DNA of 64,000 nt, taken from a marine gamma proteobacterium HTCC2080. GTDB lineage: Bacteria; Pseudomonadota; Gammaproteobacteria; Pseudomonadales; Halieaceae. Below, one piece after another: positions 18,701 through 26,844 of the stretch. The notes beneath the pieces are model-generated. The model was not told the origin of the DNA, did not search any database, and was given only the letters and a program-made list of their open reading frames with translations. The stretch covers positions 1 to 64,000 of the forward strand of contig AAVV01000003.1 in NCBI GenBank assembly GCA_000169115.1, read 5' to 3'. Made by a program: the position numbers and the translations under genes. Numbering within the stretch: the first letter of the stretch is position 1; every line of letters begins with the position of its first letter.

Positions 18701-19345
18701 TTAGCAGCACTACCACCCGCAGATTTCTCGGGTGAACTATATGGCTCGGGCAACACTTTGCGAGAGTTAGCGCAGAGCTTAAATGGCTCACTGCAAGTAA
18801 CCATGGACGAGGGGGTTATTCCGGGAGAGCTTTCAGGTTTTTTTGCGAACGACTTCCTTGTTGAACTGGTGTCACTTCTCAATGTCGTTAAGGAAAAAGA
18901 AGAGATGACCAAATTGCAGTGCGTGGCAGCTTTTGCCGCAGTTGTTAATGGCAAAGTAAAAGGTGATCCCTTTGCTACCGTTATCTCAGATGAGTTGGCT
19001 ATTGTTAGTAAAGGTCAAGTCGATCTGCACAATGAAAAGCTGTTTTTGGCCTTCAATACCGTCCCACAAAAAGGCCTAGGCATCAGCGCAAGTACCGCCT
19101 TCAATCCCTTTGTTGGCGTTGCTGGCACCCTGGCCCGGCCTCAGATGTCGCTAGATCCAGAGGGCACCATTGTGCAAGGCGGGCTTGCCGTTATGACCGG
19201 TGGTATCTCGCTGATTGGAAAGGGCTTCATCGATCGATTATCGGTCAGTAAAAAATCCTGCGCCAAGGCGCGAGCAAGGGCGGAGAAACCGCTTGAGTCA
19301 TCTAGGCAGGCTTTTGAAAAATTTCGTGAAACGGTTTTGCCCTGA
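15785..19345 (+). CDS. AsmA-family protein
   Basis: A 1186-residue protein that starts with GTG and has one N-terminal membrane anchor (residues about 6-24), followed by a long beta-rich periplasmic body. The AsmA_N-like start (LLQRNVTFSDLDIDID ... VVIAQPEGFKGPAFLSLASAEL) and the C-terminal AsmA-like domain (LNGSLQVTMDEGVIPGELSGFF; FNTVPQKGLGISASTAFNPFVGVAGTL) match the family, whose members are thought to bridge inner and outer membranes and move or organise phospholipid. A strongly basic Lys/Arg-rich linker lies near residues 840-875, between the body and the C-terminal domain. No operon partner is obvious. Confidence 0.85.
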   Translation: MRSINKFFIATALLISALVVVTLITKDSDFFRDFVALKTSQLLQRNVTFSDLDIDIDIDRSINITVANVVIAQPEGFKGPAFLSLASAELNASIPDLFLSQPKIKSLRFTQPKLHLIQGVEGHSNWQFKLNKTQATALTSGKPAKGIPVFLESANIDDLQLTLIDNQEETRTLRVDVTLDQDLSGAKLSVVGDVNKAPLQADVTASSADAFTSLTDINVGLDMHLGDVHLEGKALVRDLRSPNTPQVEIALQGPSVEYFTELLNLPPFSQGALDLSISVQPGIEKIVVRLDGLVGDFSGVISGTVNNFRTLTDVELAVAVSGPDIGRLADLLGAPKFPHVPFSATGKVKRDQQRLSVSESRINIGRLQIAAGLDIPNLETPIQANLSAQASVPAIEIFQDVFQLPEEVKGAVTAQLSLETDKQNTKLSSLITTEYGELKADGWLRGQRKLTGTSLTLSARGDDLGTLLMLAHQKPSFRDRWSLNTDLLVTNNDIELSAGKLVVEGISSNFSASFPRKGPATEFTTAHNLTVTDLRKTLSHWLKNDDTLALVPNQTVTGSFNADWSKDTLNLQDLDLTLSEIQVQGAITVIPKKKSVVGDLSLQGSKLTELLPTKHLPPEIPQDQLDKSLSATSKFTVTPKGWEVKDLKLQIGDLAVKGDVQFSQDTVDVDAMFAVENAYDWVVIENTTALTEPLTMTAKVNLSQSGSQASIRELTLNTAAGATIFSRGELQFGENFSGTGLEIQIDLPNLQRLGWLANLSLPKIPLQIDASFNGDKSHLTADTLAVKSLDSEFSGQLRISNPSHPNIQLALHSSMIDLRPLYASETTIIKEESLSPAVSAPAPTQPKKKNRRKSKSGKENAEPKKKKIARNKRVIPPAEINLAFLKHFDADINITADRFIFRERRLNNIELISHITDGHFIVDKAVVKSELGGRIELSGFGIPGDGDQHFGLTIEGDEVRPILPNSALAAEDLAALPPADFSGELYGSGNTLRELAQSLNGSLQVTMDEGVIPGELSGFFANDFLVELVSLLNVVKEKEEMTKLQCVAAFAAVVNGKVKGDPFATVISDELAIVSKGQVDLHNEKLFLAFNTVPQKGLGISASTAFNPFVGVAGTLARPQMSLDPEGTIVQGGLAVMTGGISLIGKGFIDRLSVSKKSCAKARARAEKPLESSRQAFEKFRETVLP

Positions 19346-19430
19346 GCACCAAGCATCCGTGCTCGGGAGCAGCGTAAGAGTTTCCTACCTTGCTGCATCG
19401 AGTGGGTAGGTGAACATTGCAGGGAGTAAT

Positions 19431-20372
19431 TCAGCCGCTAGCCCAGGGCCCCGACGAAGATTTAATCTGACGACTTGCGTCTAAGTGGTAGCAAAGATCG
19501 GCACGATCCGGCAGGACCTCTAGACCCCAGACCGTGAGTCGCTGAAAAAACTGTACGAAACGCTCAACACCTTCTCGATCCATCAAGGCGTCGTCGAGTC
19601 CCAGGGGGCGCTTCTGCCGCCCGCTGAGCTTTTGCTCTTGTTCCCAACGCCAATCAACCACGGTTTCAAAGTGCGGAGCCTTCAGAACAATGAGTGATGT
19701 TAGAAGTTCGAACACTGTGCTGTAACTCTGCGCCAGCGCTTTATTGACCTCCCCACGCCAAATAGCGTTTGGATCCTGCTCCGACTCCATAAGGTTGGTG
19801 ACATGCGCTAACCGATATTGGGGCTCGGGAGGAAGACCCACACACCAACCTTCGAGTACGACCACGTCGATGTCACGGGCAACCACTGATTTCTCAAGTG
19901 GCGCCCGATCGTCCTTTGCCTTGTCAAACTCAGGGATGAAAATTTCTTCAGGGCTTCGCGCAATCACTGCTCGCAAAACCATTTCTAACAACGCTATATC
20001 GTGAGTACCAGGCACACCGCGAGTCGCAAATAAAGGGTGAATAGCCTCTGCCAAAGATCGACGCTGATGCTTAGTCAGATAAAAATCGTCTATGGATAAG
20101 CGCAACACATTCAAATCAGAGATATTCCTTAACCAAGCTTCTAAAAGCGCCGCTAAAGTGCTTTTCCCTGACCCCTGACACCCATGTATGCCGATAATTT
20201 GAGGGGAGCTCGCCAGTGCCGATGTTTGTTCGTTGTAATGCCGCAAAATAGACTGAACTAGGGGTGAAAACCAAGCTTCAGCGGTGTCACGATAGCTGGC
20301 GGGTAAACCCTCTTCTTCGAGAAAAGTGCTCCAGAAAATATCTCCCGGAAGTCTATCTTTTTCGTCGTTCAT
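19431..20372 (-). CDS. P-loop kinase, D-glycerate 3-kinase-like
   Basis: A kinase of the GLYK/uridine-kinase-like P-loop family, 313 residues from the chosen ATG at 20372. Walker A is GIHGCQGSGKSTLAAL; the substrate/catalytic region is LSIDDFYLTKHQR, and RGVPGTHDIALLEMVL matches the characteristic RGxPGTHD motif of plant-type D-glycerate 3-kinases and their bacterial relatives. ATP-dependent phosphorylation of glycerate is the likely reaction, though related uncharacterised kinases exist. An open frame extends upstream to 20462, but the extension (LSQLIANLDKLPVKLMVIRR) is unlike the family and an AAGGAG lies 13 nt before the chosen ATG. Confidence 0.78.
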   Translation of the reverse strand: MNDEKDRLPGDIFWSTFLEEEGLPASYRDTAEAWFSPLVQSILRHYNEQTSALASSPQIIGIHGCQGSGKSTLAALLEAWLRNISDLNVLRLSIDDFYLTKHQRRSLAEAIHPLFATRGVPGTHDIALLEMVLRAVIARSPEEIFIPEFDKAKDDRAPLEKSVVARDIDVVVLEGWCVGLPPEPQYRLAHVTNLMESEQDPNAIWRGEVNKALAQSYSTVFELLTSLIVLKAPHFETVVDWRWEQEQKLSGRQKRPLGLDDALMDREGVERFVQFFQRLTVWGLEVLPDRADLCYHLDASRQIKSSSGPWASG

Positions 20373-20566
20373 GAACTTGAGGTTTCTCCTTATCACCATG
20401 AGCTTGACCGGCAATTTGTCCAGATTGGCAATCAACTGTGATAAATGACCGCTAGCGAGCAAGTACTATGCACTTTGCCCCAATGAGCTAGCCGTGTATG
20501 TTGTGGATAATGATGCCCTAAAGGGGCGAAGCTGGCCATTTGACGCTAACCATTTAAGGACAACCC

Positions 20567-22510
20567 TTGAACTTTTCAAAACTCATTGCCGATATCAACG
20601 CCTCGAAACCCGGTCCTGAGACAGCCGCAATTTTTGATTTCGACGGCACCATTATTGCCGGATTTTCCGCCACTGTATTTCTTCAAGACGCGTTGACTCG
20701 TGGGGAACTAAAGCCGGATGAGCTTTACGAACTGACCCGTGCACTGACCGGCTTTGGTTTAGGCAATATGGGCTTCTCTGCACTCATGGCAGTTCATGCA
20801 CAGTATCTTGCTGGGCGCGACGAAGACGAATACACCCGAAACAGTGAACGCTTATTCCGAAAAAAAATAGCCCGGCTTATTTATCCTGAGGCGCGGGAAC
20901 TGATTGCAGCTCACCAAGCAAAGGGCCACTCTGTTGCGATTATCAGCTCAGCGACACCCTACCAAGTAATGCCTGCCGCAAGAGATCTCAATATTGATCG
21001 CGTGTTTTGTACAGGATTGGAAGTCGCAAACGGTAGTTTTACTGGGGCAGTCGTCAAGCCGACCTGCTTTGGCGAGGGAAAAGTTGATGCCGCTCAGACC
21101 TTAGCAAGGGATACCGGGGCTGACTTAAGCCAAAGCTTTTTTTACTCCGACAGCGTCGACGACATTCAATTGCTTGAATACGTGGGGCGACCGGTCACCT
21201 TGAACCCCAGAAAACGGCTCAGACAGATCACCAAAGAAAATAATTGGCCTACAACAACCTTTGACAGTCGAGGGCGCATCTCCGTCAATCGATTTTTGCG
21301 GTCTGTTGCAGCAACAGGATCACTCGTCGGTAGCGTCGCGGCAGCACTGCCCCTCTATGCGCTTACAGGATCTAAAAGGGACTCCCTAAATTTTTCTATC
21401 TCGTTATTTGCAGATACTTGCAGTGCACTGATAGGGCTCGACCTAGAGGTCACGGGGGAAGAACATTTATGGGCACAACGCCCCGCTGTGTTCATGTTCA
21501 ATCATCAAAGCAAAGCGGACGTCGCCGTAATGGCCCGCCTCGTTCGTCGCGATGTAGTTGCCGTGGGGAAAAAAGAAATACAACGAATGCCTCTTATCGG
21601 TCAGGCAATGGGGGCTGCGGGAGTTGTCTTTATTGATCGCTCTGACCGCAGTAAAGCAATTGAATCGATGGCACCCCTCGCGACCGCTATGAGAGAAGAG
21701 GGGCAATCACTTGTGATTGCCCCAGAAGGTACCCGAGCCCCAACGCGTAAGTTGGCGCCGTTCAAGAAAGGTGGCTTCCACATGGCCATGCAAGTGGGAG
21801 TACCCATTGTGCCGGTTGTGATTCATAACGCCGGGGATATTGCCCCAAAAGGCGATTTTGTGTTCAAGCCGGGAACCGTTCGGGTGGACGTGCTTCCCCC
21901 GGTGGATACCACCGGCTGGTCCCTAGAAAAAATGGACGAACAGGTGACCCTAGTTCGCAATATGTTCCTGCAGGCCTTGGGACAACCCGAACAGACCGTG
22001 GCGCAGACGCTGAAAGAGCAACAGGCGCTGCCTGACGATATGCGCCCTGAAAAAGCGGGCAAAGCGGCCAAAAAATCGTTGAAAACAAAGGCTGCAGCCA
22101 AGAAGAAGCCTCTCAGCAAACGCTCAAAGACGAGCGGCACAACTCGTAAAGTGGCCTCGAAGGGTGGGCAGGTAGCGGGCAAAGCGACAACCAAGCCCAA
22201 AACCAAGGCCGTTACGGCCAAGGCATCGACACCGGCTGCCAAACCTAAATCTGCAGCGAATCCTAAAGTGGCTTCAAAAGGTCGACAGGTAGCAGGCAAA
22301 GCCACGACCAAAGCCAAAACCAAAGCCAAAGTAGCGAAGGCATCGACACCGGCTGCCAAACCTAAATCTACGGCCAAGGCCAAAACTAACGCTAAAAGTA
22401 GGGCGCCAGCTAAAGCAGTGGGCGCAAAAAAGGCCATGAGCAAGAGCTCACGCAGCAATAGCAAACTCCGTGGGGCGTCGGTGAAACCCAAGCTGGCGTC
22501 AACAAGGTAA
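20567..22510 (+). CDS. HAD-IB phosphatase-like / 1-acylglycerol-3-phosphate acyltransferase fusion with H1-like basic tail
   Basis: A 647-residue three-part protein. Residues 20-240 form a HAD subfamily IB domain (nucleophile motif DFDGT at 24-28, later SSATPYQ and YSDSVDDIQLL). Residues about 285-490 form a PlsC domain with the HX4D motif (NHQSKADV near 310), FIDRSDRSKA and APEGTRAPT near 386. PlsC converts lysophosphatidate to phosphatidate; the HAD part may act on a phosphate monoester. Residues about 500-647 are almost only Lys, Ala, Thr, Ser and Pro, resembling histone H1 or AlgP tails, and contain a 39-residue repeat. The start is TTG, with AAGGA at 20555-20559 and 7-nt spacing. plsB follows by a few bases and gpsA after it. 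Confidence 0.88.
   Translation: MNFSKLIADINASKPGPETAAIFDFDGTIIAGFSATVFLQDALTRGELKPDELYELTRALTGFGLGNMGFSALMAVHAQYLAGRDEDEYTRNSERLFRKKIARLIYPEARELIAAHQAKGHSVAIISSATPYQVMPAARDLNIDRVFCTGLEVANGSFTGAVVKPTCFGEGKVDAAQTLARDTGADLSQSFFYSDSVDDIQLLEYVGRPVTLNPRKRLRQITKENNWPTTTFDSRGRISVNRFLRSVAATGSLVGSVAAALPLYALTGSKRDSLNFSISLFADTCSALIGLDLEVTGEEHLWAQRPAVFMFNHQSKADVAVMARLVRRDVVAVGKKEIQRMPLIGQAMGAAGVVFIDRSDRSKAIESMAPLATAMREEGQSLVIAPEGTRAPTRKLAPFKKGGFHMAMQVGVPIVPVVIHNAGDIAPKGDFVFKPGTVRVDVLPPVDTTGWSLEKMDEQVTLVRNMFLQALGQPEQTVAQTLKEQQALPDDMRPEKAGKAAKKSLKTKAAAKKKPLSKRSKTSGTTRKVASKGGQVAGKATTKPKTKAVTAKASTPAAKPKSAANPKVASKGRQVAGKATTKAKTKAKVAKASTPAAKPKSTAKAKTNAKSRAPAKAVGAKKAMSKSSRSNSKLRGASVKPKLASTR
22148..22381 (+). repeat. 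Two tandem 117-bp units encoding the basic tail repeat
   Basis: Two adjacent units, 22148-22264 and 22265-22381, have a period of exactly 117 bp (39 codons). The most conserved part is an identical 33-bp block at 22220-22252 and 22337-22369; the first half of the unit varies at several wobble positions. Each encodes a peptide of the form KVASKGxQVAGKATTK ... KASTPAAKPKS. The in-frame period suggests duplication within the tail followed by drift. Confidence 0.9.
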
Positions 22511-22519
22511 TTTTTGGTG

Positions 22520-24898
22520 ATGGCTACAGCCTACTCCGAAATCATTAAACAGACCTCGCCATGGCCGGATGATCCACGGCCCATTATTTTTCTTCTGGAC
22601 ACCACATCAGGCATTGAAGGGCAGCTCTTGACCGACTGGATTAGCGCCCATAAACCGGCAGGTGCTGAGGCACAAATTATTCAGCTTTCACTGGGAGACG
22701 ACAGAAAACCCCTGGAAGTAACGCCCCTATTAAACGCTCTGTCGGAAGGTGTCGACATACTCGTTGCACCTTTGCGGGTTGCCTGGACACCCAGTGCCGG
22801 CGCCGTCGCCGCAGGACCGCGCCTACGAGATTTAATTCAAGGACCCGAACGGAGACCCGGATTTCTGCGGACCCGGTATACCCTCTTTCGCCATCCAGAG
22901 CGCGTGCACCTGATAAAGGGTTCACCCGATGGTACGGAAACAATGGCTGGACGCTTTACAGGAAAATATGCCATAGCTGCCACGTCCAACCGCGAAGCCT
23001 TTGCAATTTTTATTGCTCGACAAGCTGCCATTGTCCTCGACGCAACAGAGCGTAAATTACAGGGAGGTCGCTACAAGGTTCCTCGCTATATTGCGCAGTC
23101 GCTGCGCAGCAACCAAATACTCAAAGATCAGCTGTCAACGATTGCCACCGAGCGCGGCGAGCCAATAGGCGAGATCACAGAAGAGCTCAATGAGTATTTC
23201 AAAGAGATGATCTCTATACCGACCAGCTTCTGGCTTGATGTGTGGATCAAGTTCTGCAATTTTTGCCTAGGTTTAGGCTATGAGAAGGCGCTGAACTACA
23301 ACCCTCAAGATCTGGAACGTGTGAGGAGTATCGTTCGCGACCACCCTTCAGCACTGCTGTGGACCCATAAAACCTATATCGACGGCTTTGTGGTACCCAA
23401 GCTCCTCTTTGACAACAATTTTCCTATCCCACATTTTTTTGCTGGCGCTAACCTCAACATCCCGCTACTGGGGTTTCTGGGCCGCAGGGCGGGCGGCATC
23501 TTTATCAAGCGCAGCTTCGCCGACAACCCAGTTTATAAGGCGGCACTTCGGCAGTACATTGGCTATCTCATGGAAAAGCGCTTTCCGCTGACATGGTCCT
23601 TTGAAGGAACACGCTCACGCCTAGGCAAATTGATGCCACCCAAATACGGCGTCTTAAAGTATGTCATCGAAGGCTGCCACAGCGCGGGATCTAAGGACGT
23701 GCATATTATTCCTGTGACGGTCTCTTATGACCTTATTCGAGATGCCGAGGAGTATGCCCGGGAGCAAGCGGGAGTGCCCAAAGCCCCTGAGTCTCTAGGC
23801 TGGCTGGTAGGTTACATCCGTAGCTTGGCTCGACCCATGGGCAAAATTTACGTCGACTTTGGTGAGCCCGTTGTTCTGCCGGAACCACCTAGCCCCGATG
23901 ATCGACTGGCGCTATCAAAAATTGCTTTTCAGGTGGCTGTAGAAGCCAATCGCGTTACGCCCATAACCTACCCCGCGGTAATTTCTATGGCCCTGTTAGG
24001 GGTCTATCCCCGGGCTCAAACTGAAACCGAAGTCGCTGAGACTGTCGCTGATATTGTGACATGGGCGAGAAGCAGTGCCTTGCGCATGTCACCCGACTTT
24101 GATCGCCAACAGCAAGAAGGCATGGGAAAGCTTTTAGATCTCATGATCGGGGAAGGCATCATCACCCGATTTACTGGAGGCCCCACTACGGTATATGGCA
24201 TTGAACCGGCCAATGTGGGCGTAGCCAGCTACTATAGAAATACCATCGTCCACTTTTTCATTAATAAAGCCATTATCGAACTGGCTTTAATTGCCGTTGC
24301 TGAATACGGCGAATTTGAATCCAATCAGCAGGTAGAGGCCTTATTTTGGGCAGAAGTCCTAGAGCTGAGAGACCTCTATAAATTTGAGTTTTTCTATCCC
24401 CCTACGGAGATATTTCAAGCCGAAATTGCAGCTGAATTAGATCGCATCGATGACAACTGGCGGCAAGAGCTCGCTACTGGCGTTAAAGGCGCACGGCGAC
24501 TGCTAGCGATGATGACGCCCCACGTCGCCCATATGACCCTGCAAATGTACGTCGAGTCCTACAGCATTGCCGCCGACCTGCTCGCAAACCTTGAAGCAAA
24601 TGAAACCATCGATGAGTCGGATTTTGTCGATCGATGTATGAACTACGGGAAGCAAGCATTGCTGCAACGCAGGGTCTCCAGCGAAGCCTCAAACCTTAAA
24701 TTACTGTTTAAAAATGCTTGGGATACCTTGGCCTCCCGCAGGCTGACAGACCATTCCCGCCCAGACTGGATTGAAGCTCGACAACAGCAGGCAGAAGCCC
24801 TAGACAGACTGATTTATCGCGTTGAAATTAGCCGTGCCTCGGCCATTGCAAGTCGAGGAAGACCGACCATTCGAGATGGAGCGCGCAGTGGCTTATAA
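22520..24898 (+). CDS. plsB: Glycerol-3-phosphate 1-O-acyltransferase (PlsB)
   Basis: A membrane-associated enzyme that acylates sn-glycerol-3-phosphate to 1-acyl-G3P. Length is 792 residues from the ATG at 22520, close to E. coli PlsB. The four acyltransferase blocks are visible: WTHKTYIDGFV (HX4D) near residue 282, GGIFIKRSF near 327, FEGTRSRLGKLMPPKYG near 362, and IIPVTVSYD near 398. In-frame TTG and GTG codons just upstream could also start. An AAGG lies about 11 nt before the ATG, inside the stop region of the upstream gene. It sits between the PlsC-fusion gene and gpsA; all three are probably one transcript. Confidence 0.93.
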   Translation: MATAYSEIIKQTSPWPDDPRPIIFLLDTTSGIEGQLLTDWISAHKPAGAEAQIIQLSLGDDRKPLEVTPLLNALSEGVDILVAPLRVAWTPSAGAVAAGPRLRDLIQGPERRPGFLRTRYTLFRHPERVHLIKGSPDGTETMAGRFTGKYAIAATSNREAFAIFIARQAAIVLDATERKLQGGRYKVPRYIAQSLRSNQILKDQLSTIATERGEPIGEITEELNEYFKEMISIPTSFWLDVWIKFCNFCLGLGYEKALNYNPQDLERVRSIVRDHPSALLWTHKTYIDGFVVPKLLFDNNFPIPHFFAGANLNIPLLGFLGRRAGGIFIKRSFADNPVYKAALRQYIGYLMEKRFPLTWSFEGTRSRLGKLMPPKYGVLKYVIEGCHSAGSKDVHIIPVTVSYDLIRDAEEYAREQAGVPKAPESLGWLVGYIRSLARPMGKIYVDFGEPVVLPEPPSPDDRLALSKIAFQVAVEANRVTPITYPAVISMALLGVYPRAQTETEVAETVADIVTWARSSALRMSPDFDRQQQEGMGKLLDLMIGEGIITRFTGGPTTVYGIEPANVGVASYYRNTIVHFFINKAIIELALIAVAEYGEFESNQQVEALFWAEVLELRDLYKFEFFYPPTEIFQAEIAAELDRIDDNWRQELATGVKGARRLLAMMTPHVAHMTLQMYVESYSIAADLLANLEANETIDESDFVDRCMNYGKQALLQRRVSSEASNLKLLFKNAWDTLASRRLTDHSRPDWIEARQQQAEALDRLIYRVEISRASAIASRGRPTIRDGARSGL

Positions 24899-25889
24899 AA
24901 TAGCAGTAATGGGTGGAGGCAGTTGGGGCACTACGGTAGCCTCACTGGTGTCACGCAATGCCGACATCATGCTTTGGGCGAGAGATGCCGCCACCGTTGA
25001 TGATATTAATGGCAACCATAAAAACAGCCGCTACCTTGGCGACGCCCCTCTGAATCCGAAATTACAAGCGACTCTCGACCCGGCTGAGGCGATTGCTGGT
25101 GCAGACGCTGTGGTCATGGGCATACCTTCTAATAACTTTCGATCTGTACTCACCGACATCGCTCCAGATTTACCCGACGGCGCGCCCCTGATTAGCTTAA
25201 CTAAAGGTTTAGAGCGCGGTTCTCGCTTGCGCATGACCGAGATCTGCAGAGAAGTCGCTCCGGGGCGACCCATAGGCGTACTGACAGGACCCAATCTAGC
25301 CAGAGAGATCGTCGCCGGTCAGGCCGCTGCAGGTGTACTCGCGCTCGATGACCCCAGCCCCCAACATTGGCTGCAACCGGTGTTAAATGTCGGGCTTTTT
25401 CGGGTCTATACAAACCCAGACCACATAGGCTGCGAATTAGGCGGGGTATTCAAAAATATCATCGCAATTGCCGTGGGCATGGGTGATGGCCTTGGCGCGG
25501 GTGATAATACCCGTGCAGCGTTAATCACACGCGGCCTGGCAGAAATGACACGACTGGGTACCGCACTCGGGGGGCGGGCGGAGACCTTCTCGGGCCTTGC
25601 GGGTATGGGCGATATGATCGCGACCTGCACAAGCCCTCAAAGCCGAAACCGCCATGTGGGTATTGAGCTCGCCAAGGGGCGCTCGATTGAAGATATTATT
25701 GCCAGCATGCATATGGTGGCTGAAGGGGTAAAGAGTGCCCCCACCGTGATGGAGTTAGCAGCGGAGCACGGTGTTGACATGCCCATATCCTCTGACGTTT
25801 TCAAAGTCGTTACGGGGGCGTCTAACGCTCGCGGCGTCTACCGCGGCTTACTTCGGACTCGAGCCGCAGCTGAGTCTGAGCCCGGTTGA
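24888..25889 (+). CDS. gpsA: NAD(P)+-dependent glycerol-3-phosphate dehydrogenase (GpsA)
   Basis: Makes sn-glycerol-3-phosphate from dihydroxyacetone phosphate. The N-terminal Rossmann motif is MGGGSWGTTVASLVSRN; LTGPNLAREIVAGQAAA and GGVFKNIIAIAVGMGDGLGAGDNTRAALITRGLAEM carry the catalytic lysine and substrate-binding residues. I chose the GTG at 24888, preceded by GGAG at 24878-24881 with 6-nt spacing; this gives 333 residues, normal for GpsA, and an 11-bp overlap with the plsB stop. A longer frame from 24822 lies inside plsB and adds an unlikely leader. Product supply to PlsB and the PlsC fusion upstream makes functional sense. Confidence 0.93.
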   Translation: MAYKIAVMGGGSWGTTVASLVSRNADIMLWARDAATVDDINGNHKNSRYLGDAPLNPKLQATLDPAEAIAGADAVVMGIPSNNFRSVLTDIAPDLPDGAPLISLTKGLERGSRLRMTEICREVAPGRPIGVLTGPNLAREIVAGQAAAGVLALDDPSPQHWLQPVLNVGLFRVYTNPDHIGCELGGVFKNIIAIAVGMGDGLGAGDNTRAALITRGLAEMTRLGTALGGRAETFSGLAGMGDMIATCTSPQSRNRHVGIELAKGRSIEDIIASMHMVAEGVKSAPTVMELAAEHGVDMPISSDVFKVVTGASNARGVYRGLLRTRAAAESEPG

Positions 25890-26004
25890 AAAAAGGCTAT
25901 AAAAATACACTCCAACCACTTAGTCGTATACATTTTATAAACCTCGTACACCAAGTGCCTTAAGCGATTCCAAACACCAACCTCAAGCTCCAGGGAAGTC
26001 ACTT

Positions 26005-26832
26005 ATGATGACAAGCACGACTTTAAAACTGCCGACTTTTACTATTATGGCGCTGTTACTGGTCGGCTGTGCGAGTAGCCCGACAGGACGAAATCAGTTT
26101 TTACTGATATCACCGGAGGCCGCAATCCTCGAATCGGAGACAGCCTATCTGAGCACGGTGGGCGCCTTAGACGAGGAAGGCAAGTTGGCGACAGACCCTA
26201 ATCTTATGGGACGCGTCGGGCGTATCACCGGCCGCCTGGTCACCATCGCCGAGGAAGACTTTCCAAATAGTCAGGATTGGCAGTGGAGCGTTGCGATCAT
26301 AGACGACCCTGAAACAGTCAATGCCTGGTGCATGGCAGGTGGGCGCATGGCGCTGTACACCGGTTTAATCGATCAGCTGGAGCTCACCGACGACGAGCTC
26401 GCTCAAATTATGGGGCACGAAATTTCCCACGCTTTAGCGAACCACACCGCCGAGCGCATGTCTCGAGCCATGGCAACCACAATAGGCGTTGTCGCTGTGG
26501 GCGTCGCGGCAGATAACAGTGCCGCCGCCATGGCAGGAGCAGCACTATTGGCCAACCTAGCCCTAGAGTTGCCCAACTCACGAGTCGCCGAGACCGAAGC
26601 AGATACTATTGGCATGGAGCTGGCCACGCGTGCCGGCTACGACCCCGAAGCGGCAGTGACACTTTGGCAAAAAATGGGCAGCTTGAGCGAAGAGCGGCCC
26701 CCCGAGTTCCTCAGCACACATCCGGAACCGGAAAATCGGCAAGCCGAACTGCAAAGACAGATACCAACGATGCTCGCCCTCAATCCAAACCGCGTGAAAG
26801 CGCCCATTACGGAAATTGAGATCGTTCGCTAA
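26005..26832 (+). CDS. M48-family metalloprotease lipoprotein
   Basis: A 275-residue zinc protease with a lipoprotein signal (LLVGC, Cys22). The active-site HEISH is at residues 138-142 and a third ligand lies in the downstream ETEAD motif (RVAETEADTIGMELA). The late STHPEPENRQAEL is also typical of M48 peptidases. The single-domain form without TPRs resembles LoiP/YcaL more than BepA, suggesting a role in outer-membrane or envelope protein quality control. It is 115 bp downstream of gpsA on the same strand and converges on the BCCT gene with a 12-bp gap. Confidence 0.9.
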   Translation: MMTSTTLKLPTFTIMALLLVGCASSPTGRNQFLLISPEAAILESETAYLSTVGALDEEGKLATDPNLMGRVGRITGRLVTIAEEDFPNSQDWQWSVAIIDDPETVNAWCMAGGRMALYTGLIDQLELTDDELAQIMGHEISHALANHTAERMSRAMATTIGVVAVGVAADNSAAAMAGAALLANLALELPNSRVAETEADTIGMELATRAGYDPEAAVTLWQKMGSLSEERPPEFLSTHPEPENRQAELQRQIPTMLALNPNRVKAPITEIEIVR

Positions 26833-26844
26833 GCAGCGCCTTTG

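Noticed and set aside
19344-19364. Hairpin GAGCAC/GTGCTC at the AsmA stop
   Set aside because: Only 6 bp, no T-run on either strand; too weak to call a terminator.
21823-22491. 222-residue open frame antisense to the basic tail
   Set aside because: Created by the Lys/Ala codon bias of the sense strand; Leu/Ala-rich mirror of the tail without any family feature.
24822-24887. Upstream extension of gpsA
   Set aside because: Lies in the plsB coding end, adds a leader unlike GpsA, and the GTG at 24888 has a good ribosome site.
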